A stretch of 64,000 nt of DNA. It comes from Methanoculleus horonobensis (GTDB lineage Archaea > Halobacteriota > Methanomicrobia > Methanomicrobiales > Methanoculleaceae). The stretch covers positions 434,001-498,000 of the forward strand of contig NZ_BCNY01000014.1 of NCBI RefSeq assembly GCF_001602375.1. Reading direction: 5' to 3'. This document shows, piece by piece, positions 51,158-59,652 of the stretch. The position numbers were made by a program, and so were the translations under genes. How positions within the stretch are numbered: the first letter of the stretch is position 1; each line of letters begins with the position of its first letter. Below the pieces are notes generated by a model. That model worked only from the letters and a program-made list of their open reading frames with translations, was not told where the DNA came from and did not search any database.

Positions 51158-52732
51158 TCAGGGTCGGCCCGCGCTGAACGTGAGCAGGGTCGCTCCTCCT
51201 TCATCGAGGAGATCGAGCCGGTTTCCATCGATCTGGTAGCCTGCAACCGAGGTGAGGAGGTTGAGGTACCGGGTCTCCTGGTTCATGACGCCTTCCGGCT
51301 CGCCGCAGTGCATCTTCGTGCTGATCGGCGGTTCGATGGTGAGGTTCGTGCCGTCGAGCACGTAACCGGCCCCGTAGGAGTTGCACCCGGCGTTGCCGGT
51401 GACGTTCCCGTCGGAGAAGACCGCCGTGATCGTGGTTCCGACGATCACCGAGGAGACCGTCTCCCCATCGGGGCTGCTGAAGGACCCAAGCGTCCACGCC
51501 GTCCCGGCGAGCGGTGCCGCCGGCACCTCCGGTGCCTGCACGAAGAAGAGGAGGTCGTTGCCCTCTGCGTCCGTGAGGATCAGGCGGTCGCCTTCCGTCC
51601 GGTAGGAGGAGGCGTTTGCGAGGTGGGCGAGGTAGGCGCTCTCCTGCTCCATGACGCCCGGCGTCTGGCAGTACATCAGGGTGCTGAAGAGTGAGGAAAC
51701 CGCGAGGTTCGCGCCGTCGAGGGTGTACTCGCCGCCGTAGTGGTTGCACCCGGCGTTGCCGCCGACGTTCCCGTCGGCCGCGAAGTTCGCGGTGACCGTC
51801 GCCCCCGCAATCACCGAGGAGATTGCGTCCCCTCCGGTGCTGTAGCTGTCAAGCACCCACTTCGTCCCGACGAGCGGGAGGTCGGGCGTCGGGGCGGCCT
51901 TCTCGAAGACCAGCAGGTTGTTGCCCTCGCTGTCGGCGAGGATCAGCCGGTCGTTCTCCACCCGGTAGGAGGCGACTTCCGCGAGGAGCGCGAGGTAGCG
52001 GTCCTCCTGGTCCATGAGGCCGGGCGGCTCGCTGCAGTACATCTCGGTTCTTATGGCCGGCTCGATCGCGAGGTTCGCGCCGTCTACGGTGTAGCCCGCA
52101 CCGTAACTGTTGCACCCGGCGCTGCCGCCGACGTTCCTGTCGAGGCTGAATTTCGCCGTTACGGCCGTACCGTTAATGATAGGGGTCAGGGTGCCGTTCT
52201 CATCGGTGAGGCTCGCGAGTTTCCAGGATGTTCCGGGGAGCATCACGGGTGCGAAGGAGTCCTGCACGAAGACAAGCACGTCGGCGCCTTCCGCGTCGGT
52301 GATGACGAGCCGGTCGTCCTCGATCCGGCAGCCGGCTGCCGAGCCGAGGAGATCGATGAACCGTGCCTCCTGCTCCATGATGCCTTCGGGCTCCAGACAG
52401 AGTTTCAGCGTCTGAACGAGCGAGGAGACCGAGAGGCTCGTGCCGTCGATCTGGTAGTCGCCGCCGTAGCCGTTGCACCCGGCCGAGCCGGTGACCTTTC
52501 CGTCAGGGCTGAAGGCCGCCGTGACCTCCGTTCCCGGCAGAACCGGGACGAACGTGCCGTTCTCATCGAGATACGAATCCAATGTCCAGGAAGTTCCGGC
52601 AAGCCCGACGGACGTTCCCGGCGTCGACGTGCCCCCTGTGCACCCCGCGGTGACGATGCACGCCACGACGATGACGAGGAGCGACGCCGTCGTGAGGATA
52701 TAGTTTCTGTTCCTTCTTCTGTTCGGTGCCAT
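51158..52732 (-). CDS. Lipoprotein with four tandem META domains
   Basis: The 524-residue protein has a signal peptide ending in the lipobox TAGC with C31, then four META domains starting near residues 46, 172, 294 and 416. They open with LAGTSWTLDSY, LPGTSWKLASL, LVGTKWVLDSY and LAGTAWTLGSF. Each keeps GxAGCNxYG and a second cysteine in C(L/S/Q/G)xPxG(I/V/L)M. The start at 52732 (MAPNRRRNRNYIL) is the first Met before the signal helix; the frame is open upstream without conservation. Surface function unknown. Confidence 0.87.
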   Translation of the reverse strand: MAPNRRRNRNYILTTASLLVIVVACIVTAGCTGGTSTPGTSVGLAGTSWTLDSYLDENGTFVPVLPGTEVTAAFSPDGKVTGSAGCNGYGGDYQIDGTSLSVSSLVQTLKLCLEPEGIMEQEARFIDLLGSAAGCRIEDDRLVITDAEGADVLVFVQDSFAPVMLPGTSWKLASLTDENGTLTPIINGTAVTAKFSLDRNVGGSAGCNSYGAGYTVDGANLAIEPAIRTEMYCSEPPGLMDQEDRYLALLAEVASYRVENDRLILADSEGNNLLVFEKAAPTPDLPLVGTKWVLDSYSTGGDAISSVIAGATVTANFAADGNVGGNAGCNHYGGEYTLDGANLAVSSLFSTLMYCQTPGVMEQESAYLAHLANASSYRTEGDRLILTDAEGNDLLFFVQAPEVPAAPLAGTAWTLGSFSSPDGETVSSVIVGTTITAVFSDGNVTGNAGCNSYGAGYVLDGTNLTIEPPISTKMHCGEPEGVMNQETRYLNLLTSVAGYQIDGNRLDLLDEGGATLLTFSAGRP

Positions 52733-52987
52733 ACAACTGCATATGGGCGGGAATGAGTGATAAATGAATGGTAGGCTACGAAAAAAATCGAACCTATGCA
52801 TCGCCGGTTTGCCGAATCTGGCGATTATACGATTTATCCTGGTTGTCTTATTTTGTGCCGCAGGAAGGCGGGGGACGGGCTGTCCATCCGTATCCGGGCG
52901 TTTTGGCATCTCTCGCCGGGCGCTTTCTTGCATGTACTGGGGTTTTATCCCGAGGGGAGTCCCATACCGGGTGCGGAGAAGAGTGCT

Positions 52988-53734
52988 ATGAGAACGTTGA
53001 TCCTGCTAAGGCACGGCGAGAGCACCTGGAACAGGGAGAACCGGTTCACGGGCTGGACCGACGTCGACCTCTCGCCACGGGGTATTGATGAGGCTCACCG
53101 TGCGGCGGAACTTCTCAGGAACGGGGGGTATACGTTCAGCGTTGCCTACACCTCCGTCCTGAAACGGGCGATTCGGACGCTCTGGGTGGTCATGGACGAT
53201 CTCGACCTCATGTACGTTCCCGTGCACCGGTCGTGGCGGCTGAACGAGAAGAGTTACGGCGCCCTGCAGGGTTTGAATAAAAAGGAGACCGCGGAGAAGT
53301 ACGGCGCGGATCAGGTGCACCTCTGGCGCCGGGCATACGATGTGCGGCCGCCGCCGCTCCCGTGGGACGATCGCCGGCACCCGCGGTTCGACCCCCGCTA
53401 CGCGGGTATCGACCCGGAGACCCTCCCTGCAACCGAGTCGCTGCACGACACGCTCGAGCGCGTGCTCCCCTGCTGGGAGAGCCACCTCGCCGGGGACCTT
53501 GCGGCAGGCAAACCTGTCCTGGTCGCCGCCCACGGGAACAGCCTCCGCGCCCTGGTCAAGCACCTGGACAATGTTCCGGATGACGAGATCGCGGGCCTGA
53601 ACATCCCCACCGGCTATCCGCTCGTCTACGAACTGGACGAAGACCTGAAAGTGATCCGGCGCTACTACCTCGGCGACCCGGAGGAGATCGCGGCGGCAGC
53701 CCGGGGCGTCGCCCGGCAGGCGGGGCCGGGATAG
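52988..53734 (+). CDS. gpmA: 2,3-bisphosphoglycerate-dependent phosphoglycerate mutase
   Basis: A 248-residue dPGM of the bacterial GpmA type: [20 protein letters not shown] with catalytic H9, [18 protein letters not shown] and [15 protein letters not shown] with the second histidine. It interconverts 3- and 2-phosphoglycerate. Most methanogens use the cofactor-independent enzyme, so this gene may have come from bacteria. The ATG at 52988 was chosen because the domain starts there. Upstream 255 bases hold the lipoprotein promoter and nothing else clear. Confidence 0.93.
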   Translation: MRTLILLRHGESTWNRENRFTGWTDVDLSPRGIDEAHRAAELLRNGGYTFSVAYTSVLKRAIRTLWVVMDDLDLMYVPVHRSWRLNEKSYGALQGLNKKETAEKYGADQVHLWRRAYDVRPPPLPWDDRRHPRFDPRYAGIDPETLPATESLHDTLERVLPCWESHLAGDLAAGKPVLVAAHGNSLRALVKHLDNVPDDEIAGLNIPTGYPLVYELDEDLKVIRRYYLGDPEEIAAAARGVARQAGPG

Positions 53735-53785
53735 CCGGGGCTATTCCTCCGGCCTTTCGCCGATACTTCCTTTCATTTCCTTTAT

Positions 53786-53864
53786 TGTAACACAAATGTA
53801 ACGGCATTACTGCCATTGTTACATATCTGTAACATCTTTCGCCTCTCTGTAACAAAACTGTAAC
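53786..53864 (+). promoter_or_regulatory. Phased TGTAAC operator array
   Basis: TGTAAC occurs at 53786, 53797, 53828, 53848 and 53859, and TGTTAC at 53817. The offsets 0, 11, 31, 42, 62 and 73 fit multiples of about 10.4 bases, so the copies lie on one face of the helix. The array fills the gap between gpmA and the small protein at 53896, ending 32 bases before its ATG. It is a likely binding site for an oligomeric regulator. Confidence 0.7.
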
Positions 53865-53895
53865 AATTAAATTCCCGCCCGGTAAACATCTTTCT

Positions 53896-54093
53896 ATGTC
53901 CAGGGTTGTCCGGGTTGACGAGGAGGCACTGGAGGTCGCCCTGCAGTACGGGAAGAACCTCTCGGCCGGGATCATGAAGATGGAAGAGATGCTCAAAAAA
54001 CAGGAGAAGGCGAAGCGCGACTATACCAATATCGAGGAGATGATCCGCCGGGCGGTCAGGGAAGAACTCGATATGCTGACGGCCAGGTACTGA
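53896..54093 (+). CDS. Small ribbon-helix-helix-like protein (65 residues)
   Basis: A 65-residue charged protein beginning MSRVVRVDEEALEVALQYG, the usual beginning of a ribbon-helix-helix DNA-binding domain or antitoxin, followed by helices rich in Lys and Glu (MKMEEMLKKQEKAKRDY). The RHH assignment is from pattern only. It lies directly behind the TGTAAC array, which suggests self-regulation. No toxin-like gene follows. Codon use is similar to neighbours. Confidence 0.6.
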   Translation: MSRVVRVDEEALEVALQYGKNLSAGIMKMEEMLKKQEKAKRDYTNIEEMIRRAVREELDMLTARY

Positions 54094-54249
54094 GTGGATG
54101 GGCTGAGCCCGGGGCAGATGATGCCGGGGGGGCACTCTTGCCCTGAGTGTGTGGCTCGGAGAAGACCTCCTGAGAGAGTTGTTGTTGCTCTAGGGTCTGG
54201 CACCAACTAGAAGAGGATAAGGACAGACACGATCCAGTTTTCCCCGCAA

Positions 54250-54545
54250 TACGGGTGCAGTGGACCGTGGTGGCTATCGCCGAGAGGGGGGTGGGGACAA
54301 AGGGGAGTGCGAGCGCAGCGAGCATGAGAAGGCCGAAGGTCTTCGAGGGGGGAGCATCCCCCCTCCCCTGAAACCCCTCGCACCTAACGGTGCTCATGCT
54401 CCTGCCCCGCACCTCGCACCTAACGGTGCTCGAACTCCGTTCCCATGGAACGTCGTTCCTACCGGTGCTCCAGCTCCGTTCCGTTGGAACGTCGCACCCT
54501 CCGGCCAGTCGCACTCCCCAATGGCGATACCAAATGGGAATCCGT
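54250..54545. repeat. Hairpin-mosaic intergenic repeat, copy F
   Basis: GTGGACCGTGGTGGCTATCG near 54259 opens the copy. A nine-base-pair GC hairpin lies at 54345-54365. Then follow GCACCTAACGGTGC twice (54380-54393 and 54416-54429), TTCCCATGGAA (54440-54450) and TTCCGTTGGAA (54479-54489), with the linkers TCATGCTCC, TCGAACTCCG and TCCAGCTCCG. The copy sits between the converging small-protein and malQ genes. From 54094 to 54250 nothing recognisable is seen. Confidence 0.75.
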
Positions 54546-54613
54546 GCTCTGGAGCGATTCTAGACGAGGTCATCTAGAAGATCGTCCAGCGTAAAGATCC
54601 CAAGACCACCATC

Positions 54614-56113
54614 TCACCCCCGCCCGGTGAGTTCCGCAAGATCGCGGAGCCACTCGAACGGCGCACCGGCGAACTCCTCCGGCGTCATCCGCCACACCCA
54701 GTTCCCCGTGGTGGTCGAGGGGTAGTTCATCCGTGCCGCGGCGCCGAGGCCGAGGACGTCCTGCATCGGGACGATGCATGCCCGGGCGACCGAGGTCATC
54801 CCGAGCCGGACGAGCTCCCGGTGAACCTCGTCCGCCCCCACCTTCCGCCCGATGTAGGTGAAGAACCGCTCCTTATCCTCTTCCGACGCCTCCTCCTCGA
54901 ACCACCCCCGTGCCGTGTTGTTGTCGTGCGTCCCCGTGTAGCAGATGAGGTTATGGACGTAGCTGTGCGGGATGTGCGGGGTCTTCTCGATCCCTTCGCC
55001 GAACGCGAAGAGGAGGATCTTCATCCCCGGGAAGTCGAACCGGTCGAGGAGGGCCTGAACGGCGGGGGTGTTCGCCCCCAGGTCCTCGGCGACGATGGCA
55101 AAGCAGGGATGCTTTCGGGCGAGCGCCTCGAAGAAGTCTTCTCCCGGCCCGTCGACCCAGGTGCCGCGCTCCGCCGTCGCATCTCCCGCCGGAACCTCGT
55201 AGTAGTCGGCGAACGCCCGGAAGTGGTCGATCCGGAAGAGATCGTAGAGTTCGGCCGACCGGGCGATCCGGCCCGCCCACCAGTCGTAACCGCGCTCATG
55301 GAGTGCGGCCCAGTCGTAGACCGGGTTCCCCCAGAGCTGCCCGGTTCTGCTGAAGATATCGGGCGGCACCCCGGCGACAACGGTCGGGCGGAGGTCTTCG
55401 TCGAGTTTGAAGATCCCGGGGTTCGCCCAGACGTCGACGCTGTCGTAGGCGACGTAGATCGGGATGTCGCCGATCACCTGGATGCCCCGGCCGGTGCAGT
55501 AGCGCCGGAGGGCCGACCACTGCCGGGCGGCGACGTACTGGAGGAACTTCTCCTTTCGTATTTGGTCGTCGAGGAGTTCGCGCATCTCTTTGAGCGCCCC
55601 CGGCTCCCTTGCCCGGATCTCCTCCGGCCACCGGTTCCACGCGTGCCCGCGGAAACGGTCTTTGAGCGCGACGAAGAGCGCGTGGTCGTCGAGCCACCAC
55701 CCCGCCCCGTCGCAGAACGTCTCGAACCCGCGATCCGGCCCGGAGTGGCGGAACCGTTCGTAGGCGGCCGTAAACAGCCGTTCCCGGTACCACGCGGCCG
55801 CCTCGTATGCCGCCCGCCCCTCCGGGAACCCGGGCACCGGCTCCAGTTCGCTCTTTCTGAGGTAGCCTTCCCGGACGAGCATCTCGGGGCTGATGAGGAG
55901 GGTGTTTGCACCGAACGCCGACGGGCTCGAGTAGGGGGAGTGGGCGTATGCCGTCTCTGTCGGGTTGAGCGGCAGGATCTGCCAGTAGTGCTGCCGGGCG
56001 CGCTCAAGCGCATCGACGAACCGGTATGCCGCCGGGCCGAAGTCCCCGATGCCGTACGGCGACGGCAGGGACGTGATATGCAGGAGTATGCCGCTTCCCC
56101 GTGTCTGGATCAT
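54614..56113 (-). CDS. malQ: 4-alpha-glucanotransferase
   Basis: A 499-residue GH77 amylomaltase that transfers alpha-1,4-glucan chains. SGILLHITSLPSPYGIGDFG is the typical N-terminus; DLFRIDHFRAFADYYEVP holds the nucleophile aspartate, AIVAEDLGANTP the acid/base glutamate and CYTGTHDNNTARGW the third carboxylate. The ATG at 56113 has a CCGGAG site upstream. Its role is in glycogen or maltodextrin turnover, in line with the GT4 gene of the window. Confidence 0.94.
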   Translation of the reverse strand: MIQTRGSGILLHITSLPSPYGIGDFGPAAYRFVDALERARQHYWQILPLNPTETAYAHSPYSSPSAFGANTLLISPEMLVREGYLRKSELEPVPGFPEGRAAYEAAAWYRERLFTAAYERFRHSGPDRGFETFCDGAGWWLDDHALFVALKDRFRGHAWNRWPEEIRAREPGALKEMRELLDDQIRKEKFLQYVAARQWSALRRYCTGRGIQVIGDIPIYVAYDSVDVWANPGIFKLDEDLRPTVVAGVPPDIFSRTGQLWGNPVYDWAALHERGYDWWAGRIARSAELYDLFRIDHFRAFADYYEVPAGDATAERGTWVDGPGEDFFEALARKHPCFAIVAEDLGANTPAVQALLDRFDFPGMKILLFAFGEGIEKTPHIPHSYVHNLICYTGTHDNNTARGWFEEEASEEDKERFFTYIGRKVGADEVHRELVRLGMTSVARACIVPMQDVLGLGAAARMNYPSTTTGNWVWRMTPEEFAGAPFEWLRDLAELTGRG

Positions 56114-56252
56114 ACATCTTCTCCGGATAACCCGCCCTTCTGGGGCGGTCTCAACGTATAGTCTTATCCCGCGCCGGCGAGGGGTACGGTCAAATAGATC
56201 CCGCTCCATAGGGGCCGGAAAGGAGGTGATTGAGACGGCGTTACCTGCCGGC

Positions 56253-56438
56253 ATGACCGCATCCCGCATCCACGAGTACCTCCGCGACGCCCCGTACCCG
56301 GCGACCCGGGAGGATCTGGTCGACTACGCCCGCGAAGCCGGCGCACCGGACGATATCCTGCTGGCGCTCGAACGGTTGCCGGAGAGGCGGTATGCGAGCC
56401 CGGATCTCGTGACCGAGACGATCGGGATGCTGATGTGA
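56253..56438 (+). CDS. DUF2795 protein
   Basis: A 61-residue helical protein of the DUF2795 family: TASRIHEYLRDAPYPATREDLVDYAREAGAPDDILLALERLP. These small proteins are of unknown function. The start is uncertain: the ATG at 56253 fits the domain, yet a strong GGAGGTGAT site lies 24-31 bases upstream, where only GTG (56226) or ATT is in frame. It is divergent from malQ and converges with the methyltransferase with three bases between. Confidence 0.72.
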   Translation: MTASRIHEYLRDAPYPATREDLVDYAREAGAPDDILLALERLPERRYASPDLVTETIGMLM

Positions 56439-56441
56439 GGA

Positions 56442-57242
56442 TCAGGGTTTCTTCGCGACCAGCCACCCGCGGCCGACGAGCCCCCGGCCGGCTGCCCTCT
56501 CCCAGAGGCCAAGCGCCTGCAGGGTGTCGTCGTAGGCCTCGTCGCTGAAGAGCCCGACGATCGTCTCCCGGCCGCGTTCCAGCCGCTCGCGGATCCCGGC
56601 GACCTGCCTGGCGGGGTCTCCCGGGATCTCCCCCCGGTCCATGACGGAAAATCCGTTCCGCTCCAGGAGCAGCGCGTAGCTCTCCATAGTCTCGAAGTAG
56701 GGGAAGATCCTGAAGGTATCCCGGGTATGCCACTCGTCGTCGCTGGCCCGAACCTGCACCCAGTCGGTGAACGCAAGGGTTCCCCCCGGCTTTAAGACGC
56801 GGAAGGCCTCGCGTATCATCAGGTCCCTGTCCGTCACGTAGCACCAGGTGCCCTCGCCCCAGACGGCGTCGAAGACCCCGTCGTGGAACGCCGTCTCGAG
56901 CGGGTTTCCCTGCTGGAAGTCGACCCGGCCGGTGAGCCCGGCCTCCTCGGTTCTCCTGACGGCTTCGTCGACCATCCGCGGTATCGCGGCAAGCCCGATC
57001 ACGGTCGCGCCGTACTCCCGGGCGATGCGCCGGGCGGCTCCTCCCGCGCCCGGGAGGAGGGCAAGCACCCTGCTTTCCTCACCAATCCCGGCCCTCTCTG
57101 CGAGGGCGTCAAGATCGGGATCGGCGTCCTCGCTCGCGAGCATCTCCCAGATGAGCCCGACCGGCCCGCCGTAGACCCGCTCCACCTCCCCGGCGTGGAC
57201 GTCCATCATCGTCATCCATTTCCGCCGCACGATGTCGCCCAT
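56442..57242 (-). CDS. SAM-dependent methyltransferase
   Basis: A 266-residue class I methyltransferase. The motif I VLALLPGAGGAARRIAREYG is slightly divergent (LPGAGG for the usual GCG), followed by VDFQQGNPLETAFHDGVFDAVW and REAFRVLKPGGTLAFTDW. It resembles sarcosine/dimethylglycine methyltransferases, which make betaine, but the substrate cannot be assigned. It follows the TIGR04255 gene by six bases, so the two likely work together. Confidence 0.83.
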   Translation of the reverse strand: MGDIVRRKWMTMMDVHAGEVERVYGGPVGLIWEMLASEDADPDLDALAERAGIGEESRVLALLPGAGGAARRIAREYGATVIGLAAIPRMVDEAVRRTEEAGLTGRVDFQQGNPLETAFHDGVFDAVWGEGTWCYVTDRDLMIREAFRVLKPGGTLAFTDWVQVRASDDEWHTRDTFRIFPYFETMESYALLLERNGFSVMDRGEIPGDPARQVAGIRERLERGRETIVGLFSDEAYDDTLQALGLWERAAGRGLVGRGWLVAKKP

Positions 57243-57248
57243 GGGATA

Positions 57249-58022
57249 TCACCGTGCCGCTACGGTCGCCTTCGCCTCCTCACGGACGGTGAAGAGGTCG
57301 CGGAGAGTGTCCTTGATACAGGCCTCGAAGATATCCCGCACGTGGGTATGGGCGATCTCGAGCCAGTCTGCCACCGCGTCCGCCGGGATGTTCTGGCCTT
57401 CCGTCAGGTAGTAGTCGATGTTCAAGAGGAACGCGTTGTGCTCCGTCGACTCGGGGACGGCGTCGGTGAGTTCCACCCGGCAGTTGTCGCGATCGTCGTG
57501 GAACGAGAACTCGCACCCGGTGATGAACCCCGCCGGCACCCGCGGGAGTTCCGGCGGGAGGGCGGGGTAGAAGGCGAAGTAGTCCGAGAGCGTCACCTCC
57601 CGCTCCGGGATCTCGATGAAGTTGACGTACCGGAGGTTCATGGTGCCGATGGCGTCGGTGCGGATGACCTCCCGGAATCGGTCGAACGCCCCGTGGATCC
57701 GCTCCGAGAAGGCCTCCCAGTGGACGTAGGGCTTCTGGCAGCTCACCGATAAGAGGCGGGGCCCGACCTGGACGGCGCACCCCTCGTCCTCGGCGAGAAA
57801 GATCGAGCGTTCGGCGACCAGGAGTTCTTCGCGGAGCCCTTCCGGGCCGAGGAGCATCATCACCTCGCGCACGTAGCGCTGGTCGCGTTTCGGATACATG
57901 TCCTTGAGGTGGCTATACAGGATGCCGGGGTAGGTCAGGTCCCAGGCGGTATCCTCGGGAAACCGGAATTCGCATATCACTTCGGCGGCGGGCGGGTTGA
58001 CGTACTTCCTTACCTCTGCCAT
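57249..58022 (-). CDS. TIGR04255 family protein
   Basis: The 257-residue protein begins with YVNPPAAEVICEFRF, the usual NPPxxEVxxxxRF signature of TIGR04255, and continues with a middle region GPRLLSVSCQKPYVHWEAF and RYVNFIEIPE. Function is unknown. It has no export signal. Patchy distribution of the family in bacteria and archaea hints at horizontal movement. It shares an operon with the methyltransferase. Confidence 0.82.
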   Translation of the reverse strand: MAEVRKYVNPPAAEVICEFRFPEDTAWDLTYPGILYSHLKDMYPKRDQRYVREVMMLLGPEGLREELLVAERSIFLAEDEGCAVQVGPRLLSVSCQKPYVHWEAFSERIHGAFDRFREVIRTDAIGTMNLRYVNFIEIPEREVTLSDYFAFYPALPPELPRVPAGFITGCEFSFHDDRDNCRVELTDAVPESTEHNAFLLNIDYYLTEGQNIPADAVADWLEIAHTHVRDIFEACIKDTLRDLFTVREEAKATVAAR

Positions 58023-58127
58023 ATTCTTCTCCCTCAGGGGGTGTTGGATGGAAGGAGACTACTTTAAGGTGACTGCTCAGCGGAACCATCACGATGCTTT
58101 ATCTCCCGCGGCTGCTATCGGGGTGTG

Positions 58128-58691
58128 ATGGGCGAGACGTTCCGCCAGACGGTTCACCTGGTCATGGGGGTCCTCGGCGCGGCGGTGATCCTCCGCCTGG
58201 ACGACCGGTGGGCGTTCATCTTCGCAAGCGCCTTACTCGTCGCCCAGTTCCTCCTCTGCGACGCCTTCACCCGCGGCTACGACGTCCCGGTCCTCTCGCG
58301 GGTGATGGACGAGTCGGAGCGTACCGGGAAGGTGCCGCTCAAGGGCGGGATCGCCTACGCCGCCGGGGCGCTCTTCTGCCTCGCGGTCTTCGGCCGCGAC
58401 TACACGGCGGTCGGGCTCGTCACGGTCGGGGTGCTCGACAGCGTCGCGACCCTCGTGGGGCTGCGGTTCGGGCGGCACACCCTTGTCGGGAAGAAATCGC
58501 TCGAGGGGACGGTTGCCGGGGCGGCGGCGGCCGCGCTCGCGCTGGCATTCCTGATCCCCTGGTGGGCGGCCGCGGTCGTGGCGGGGGTTGCGGGCGTCAT
58601 CGAGGCCTGCTTCCCGCTCGACGACAACGTGGCGATTCAGGTGGGGGTGTGCGTGACGCTCGCGGCGGTGGGGGTCGGGGTGGGGTTGTGA
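58128..58691 (+). CDS. Dolichol kinase/phosphatidate cytidylyltransferase-like membrane protein
   Basis: A 187-residue membrane protein with about six hydrophobic segments. The FRQTVHLVMGV start and the GRHTLVGKKSLEGTVAGAAA motif are typical of CTP-dependent polyprenol/phytol kinases (SEC59/VTE5 type). It probably phosphorylates an isoprenoid alcohol or activates a lipid, at the membrane. The substrate is unknown. ATG at 58128 is preceded by an in-frame GTG at 58125. Confidence 0.8.
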   Translation: MGETFRQTVHLVMGVLGAAVILRLDDRWAFIFASALLVAQFLLCDAFTRGYDVPVLSRVMDESERTGKVPLKGGIAYAAGALFCLAVFGRDYTAVGLVTVGVLDSVATLVGLRFGRHTLVGKKSLEGTVAGAAAAALALAFLIPWWAAAVVAGVAGVIEACFPLDDNVAIQVGVCVTLAAVGVGVGL

Positions 58692-58769
58692 CAGAAGAAT
58701 CTCAAGTGCTGGGTTTGCGGAGTGCGAGGTTTTGACTGAGGATGGCAGAACGAGTTGAGGCGACGAAAA

Positions 58770-59165
58770 AGCCCCGTGCTCTGGACCGTGGTGGCTATCC
58801 CCGAGAGGGGGGTGGGGACAATGGGGAGTGCGAACGGAGTGAGCATGAGAAACTCGAAGAGTTTCGAGGGGGGCGGCCCCCCTCGCACCTATCGGTGCTC
58901 AAGCTCGCTTCGCTCGCACTCCACACCCTTCGGGTGGTCGAACTCCGGGCGTTCGCACCTTCGGTGCTCATGCTCCCGCTCTGGCGACCGGTCGCATTCC
59001 GCCCATCGCACTCCCCGTCAGCCCCTCAAAGAACTTCGTTCTTCTCATGCTCCTGCCCTTCGGCCAGTCGCACTCCCCGCGTGGCGATAAGCGACGTTCC
59101 GGCAGGAACGGAGCTGGAGCACCGAAGGTGCGATATCCACGGGAAACCCGTACACGGGCAGGTGC
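58770..59165. repeat. Hairpin-mosaic intergenic repeat, copy G
   Basis: GTGCTCTGGACCGTGGTGGC near 58778 opens the copy. Modules include AAACTCGAAGAGTTT (58850-58864), a short GC hairpin at about 58866-58882, GCACCTATCGGTGC near 58886, GCACCTTCGGTGC near 58958 and AAGAACTTCGTTCTT (59029-59043), with TCATGCTCC and TCGAACTCCG linkers. It lies between two converging genes. No gene is visible in 58692-59238. Confidence 0.75.
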
Positions 59166-59238
59166 GGCAAAAAAAAGGAGCATGAACCCTCAGCACTATC
59201 TTACTAGATCGCGCAGAGCCCTCCAGGGCTCTCTCTCC

Positions 59239-59607
59239 TCAGTGCTTCACACCCCGCTTCTTGAGTTCCTCCGACTTCTTCTTCGAGCACTCTTCGCACC
59301 GGAACTCGGGCGCCGGGTCGTTCGATTTGTCGTAGTTCTCCGCCCGGACGAGGCGGTAGCCCCGGGCGACCTTCCCGCAGTCCACGCACCGGACCTCCTC
59401 TTTGACCTCCCACTGGGCGGCGAGCGCCTCGGAGGTGAAGATGAACCGGTCGACCCAGAAGAAGATGAGGCCGCCGATGAGGTTCGCGACGACGGTGGCG
59501 GCGAGCGCCCCGAGGCCCGCGAGCCAGTAGAGCACCACGGCGAGGATCGGCGTCGAGAGCTGCCACCGGACGAGGTAGAGGCCGTATCGCTTAAAATTTA
59601 CTTCCAC
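59239..59607 (-). CDS. Membrane protein with GtrA-like helices and C-terminal zinc ribbon
   Basis: A 122-residue protein. Residues 15-60 hold two hydrophobic helices ending NLIGGLIFFWVDRFIF, a pattern like the last half of GtrA flippase-like proteins. Residues 73-115 are a soluble zinc ribbon (VRCVDCGKVARGY, FRCEECSKKK) with two CxxC pairs. The ribbon would face the cytoplasm if the GtrA topology holds. Function unknown. GtrA proteins have four helices, so this is either a half version or a fusion. Confidence 0.68.
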   Translation of the reverse strand: MEVNFKRYGLYLVRWQLSTPILAVVLYWLAGLGALAATVVANLIGGLIFFWVDRFIFTSEALAAQWEVKEEVRCVDCGKVARGYRLVRAENYDKSNDPAPEFRCEECSKKKSEELKKRGVKH

Positions 59608-59652
59608 GTATAAAATTCGGCGGGCGACATCATAAAACCGGGGTCGGCACCG

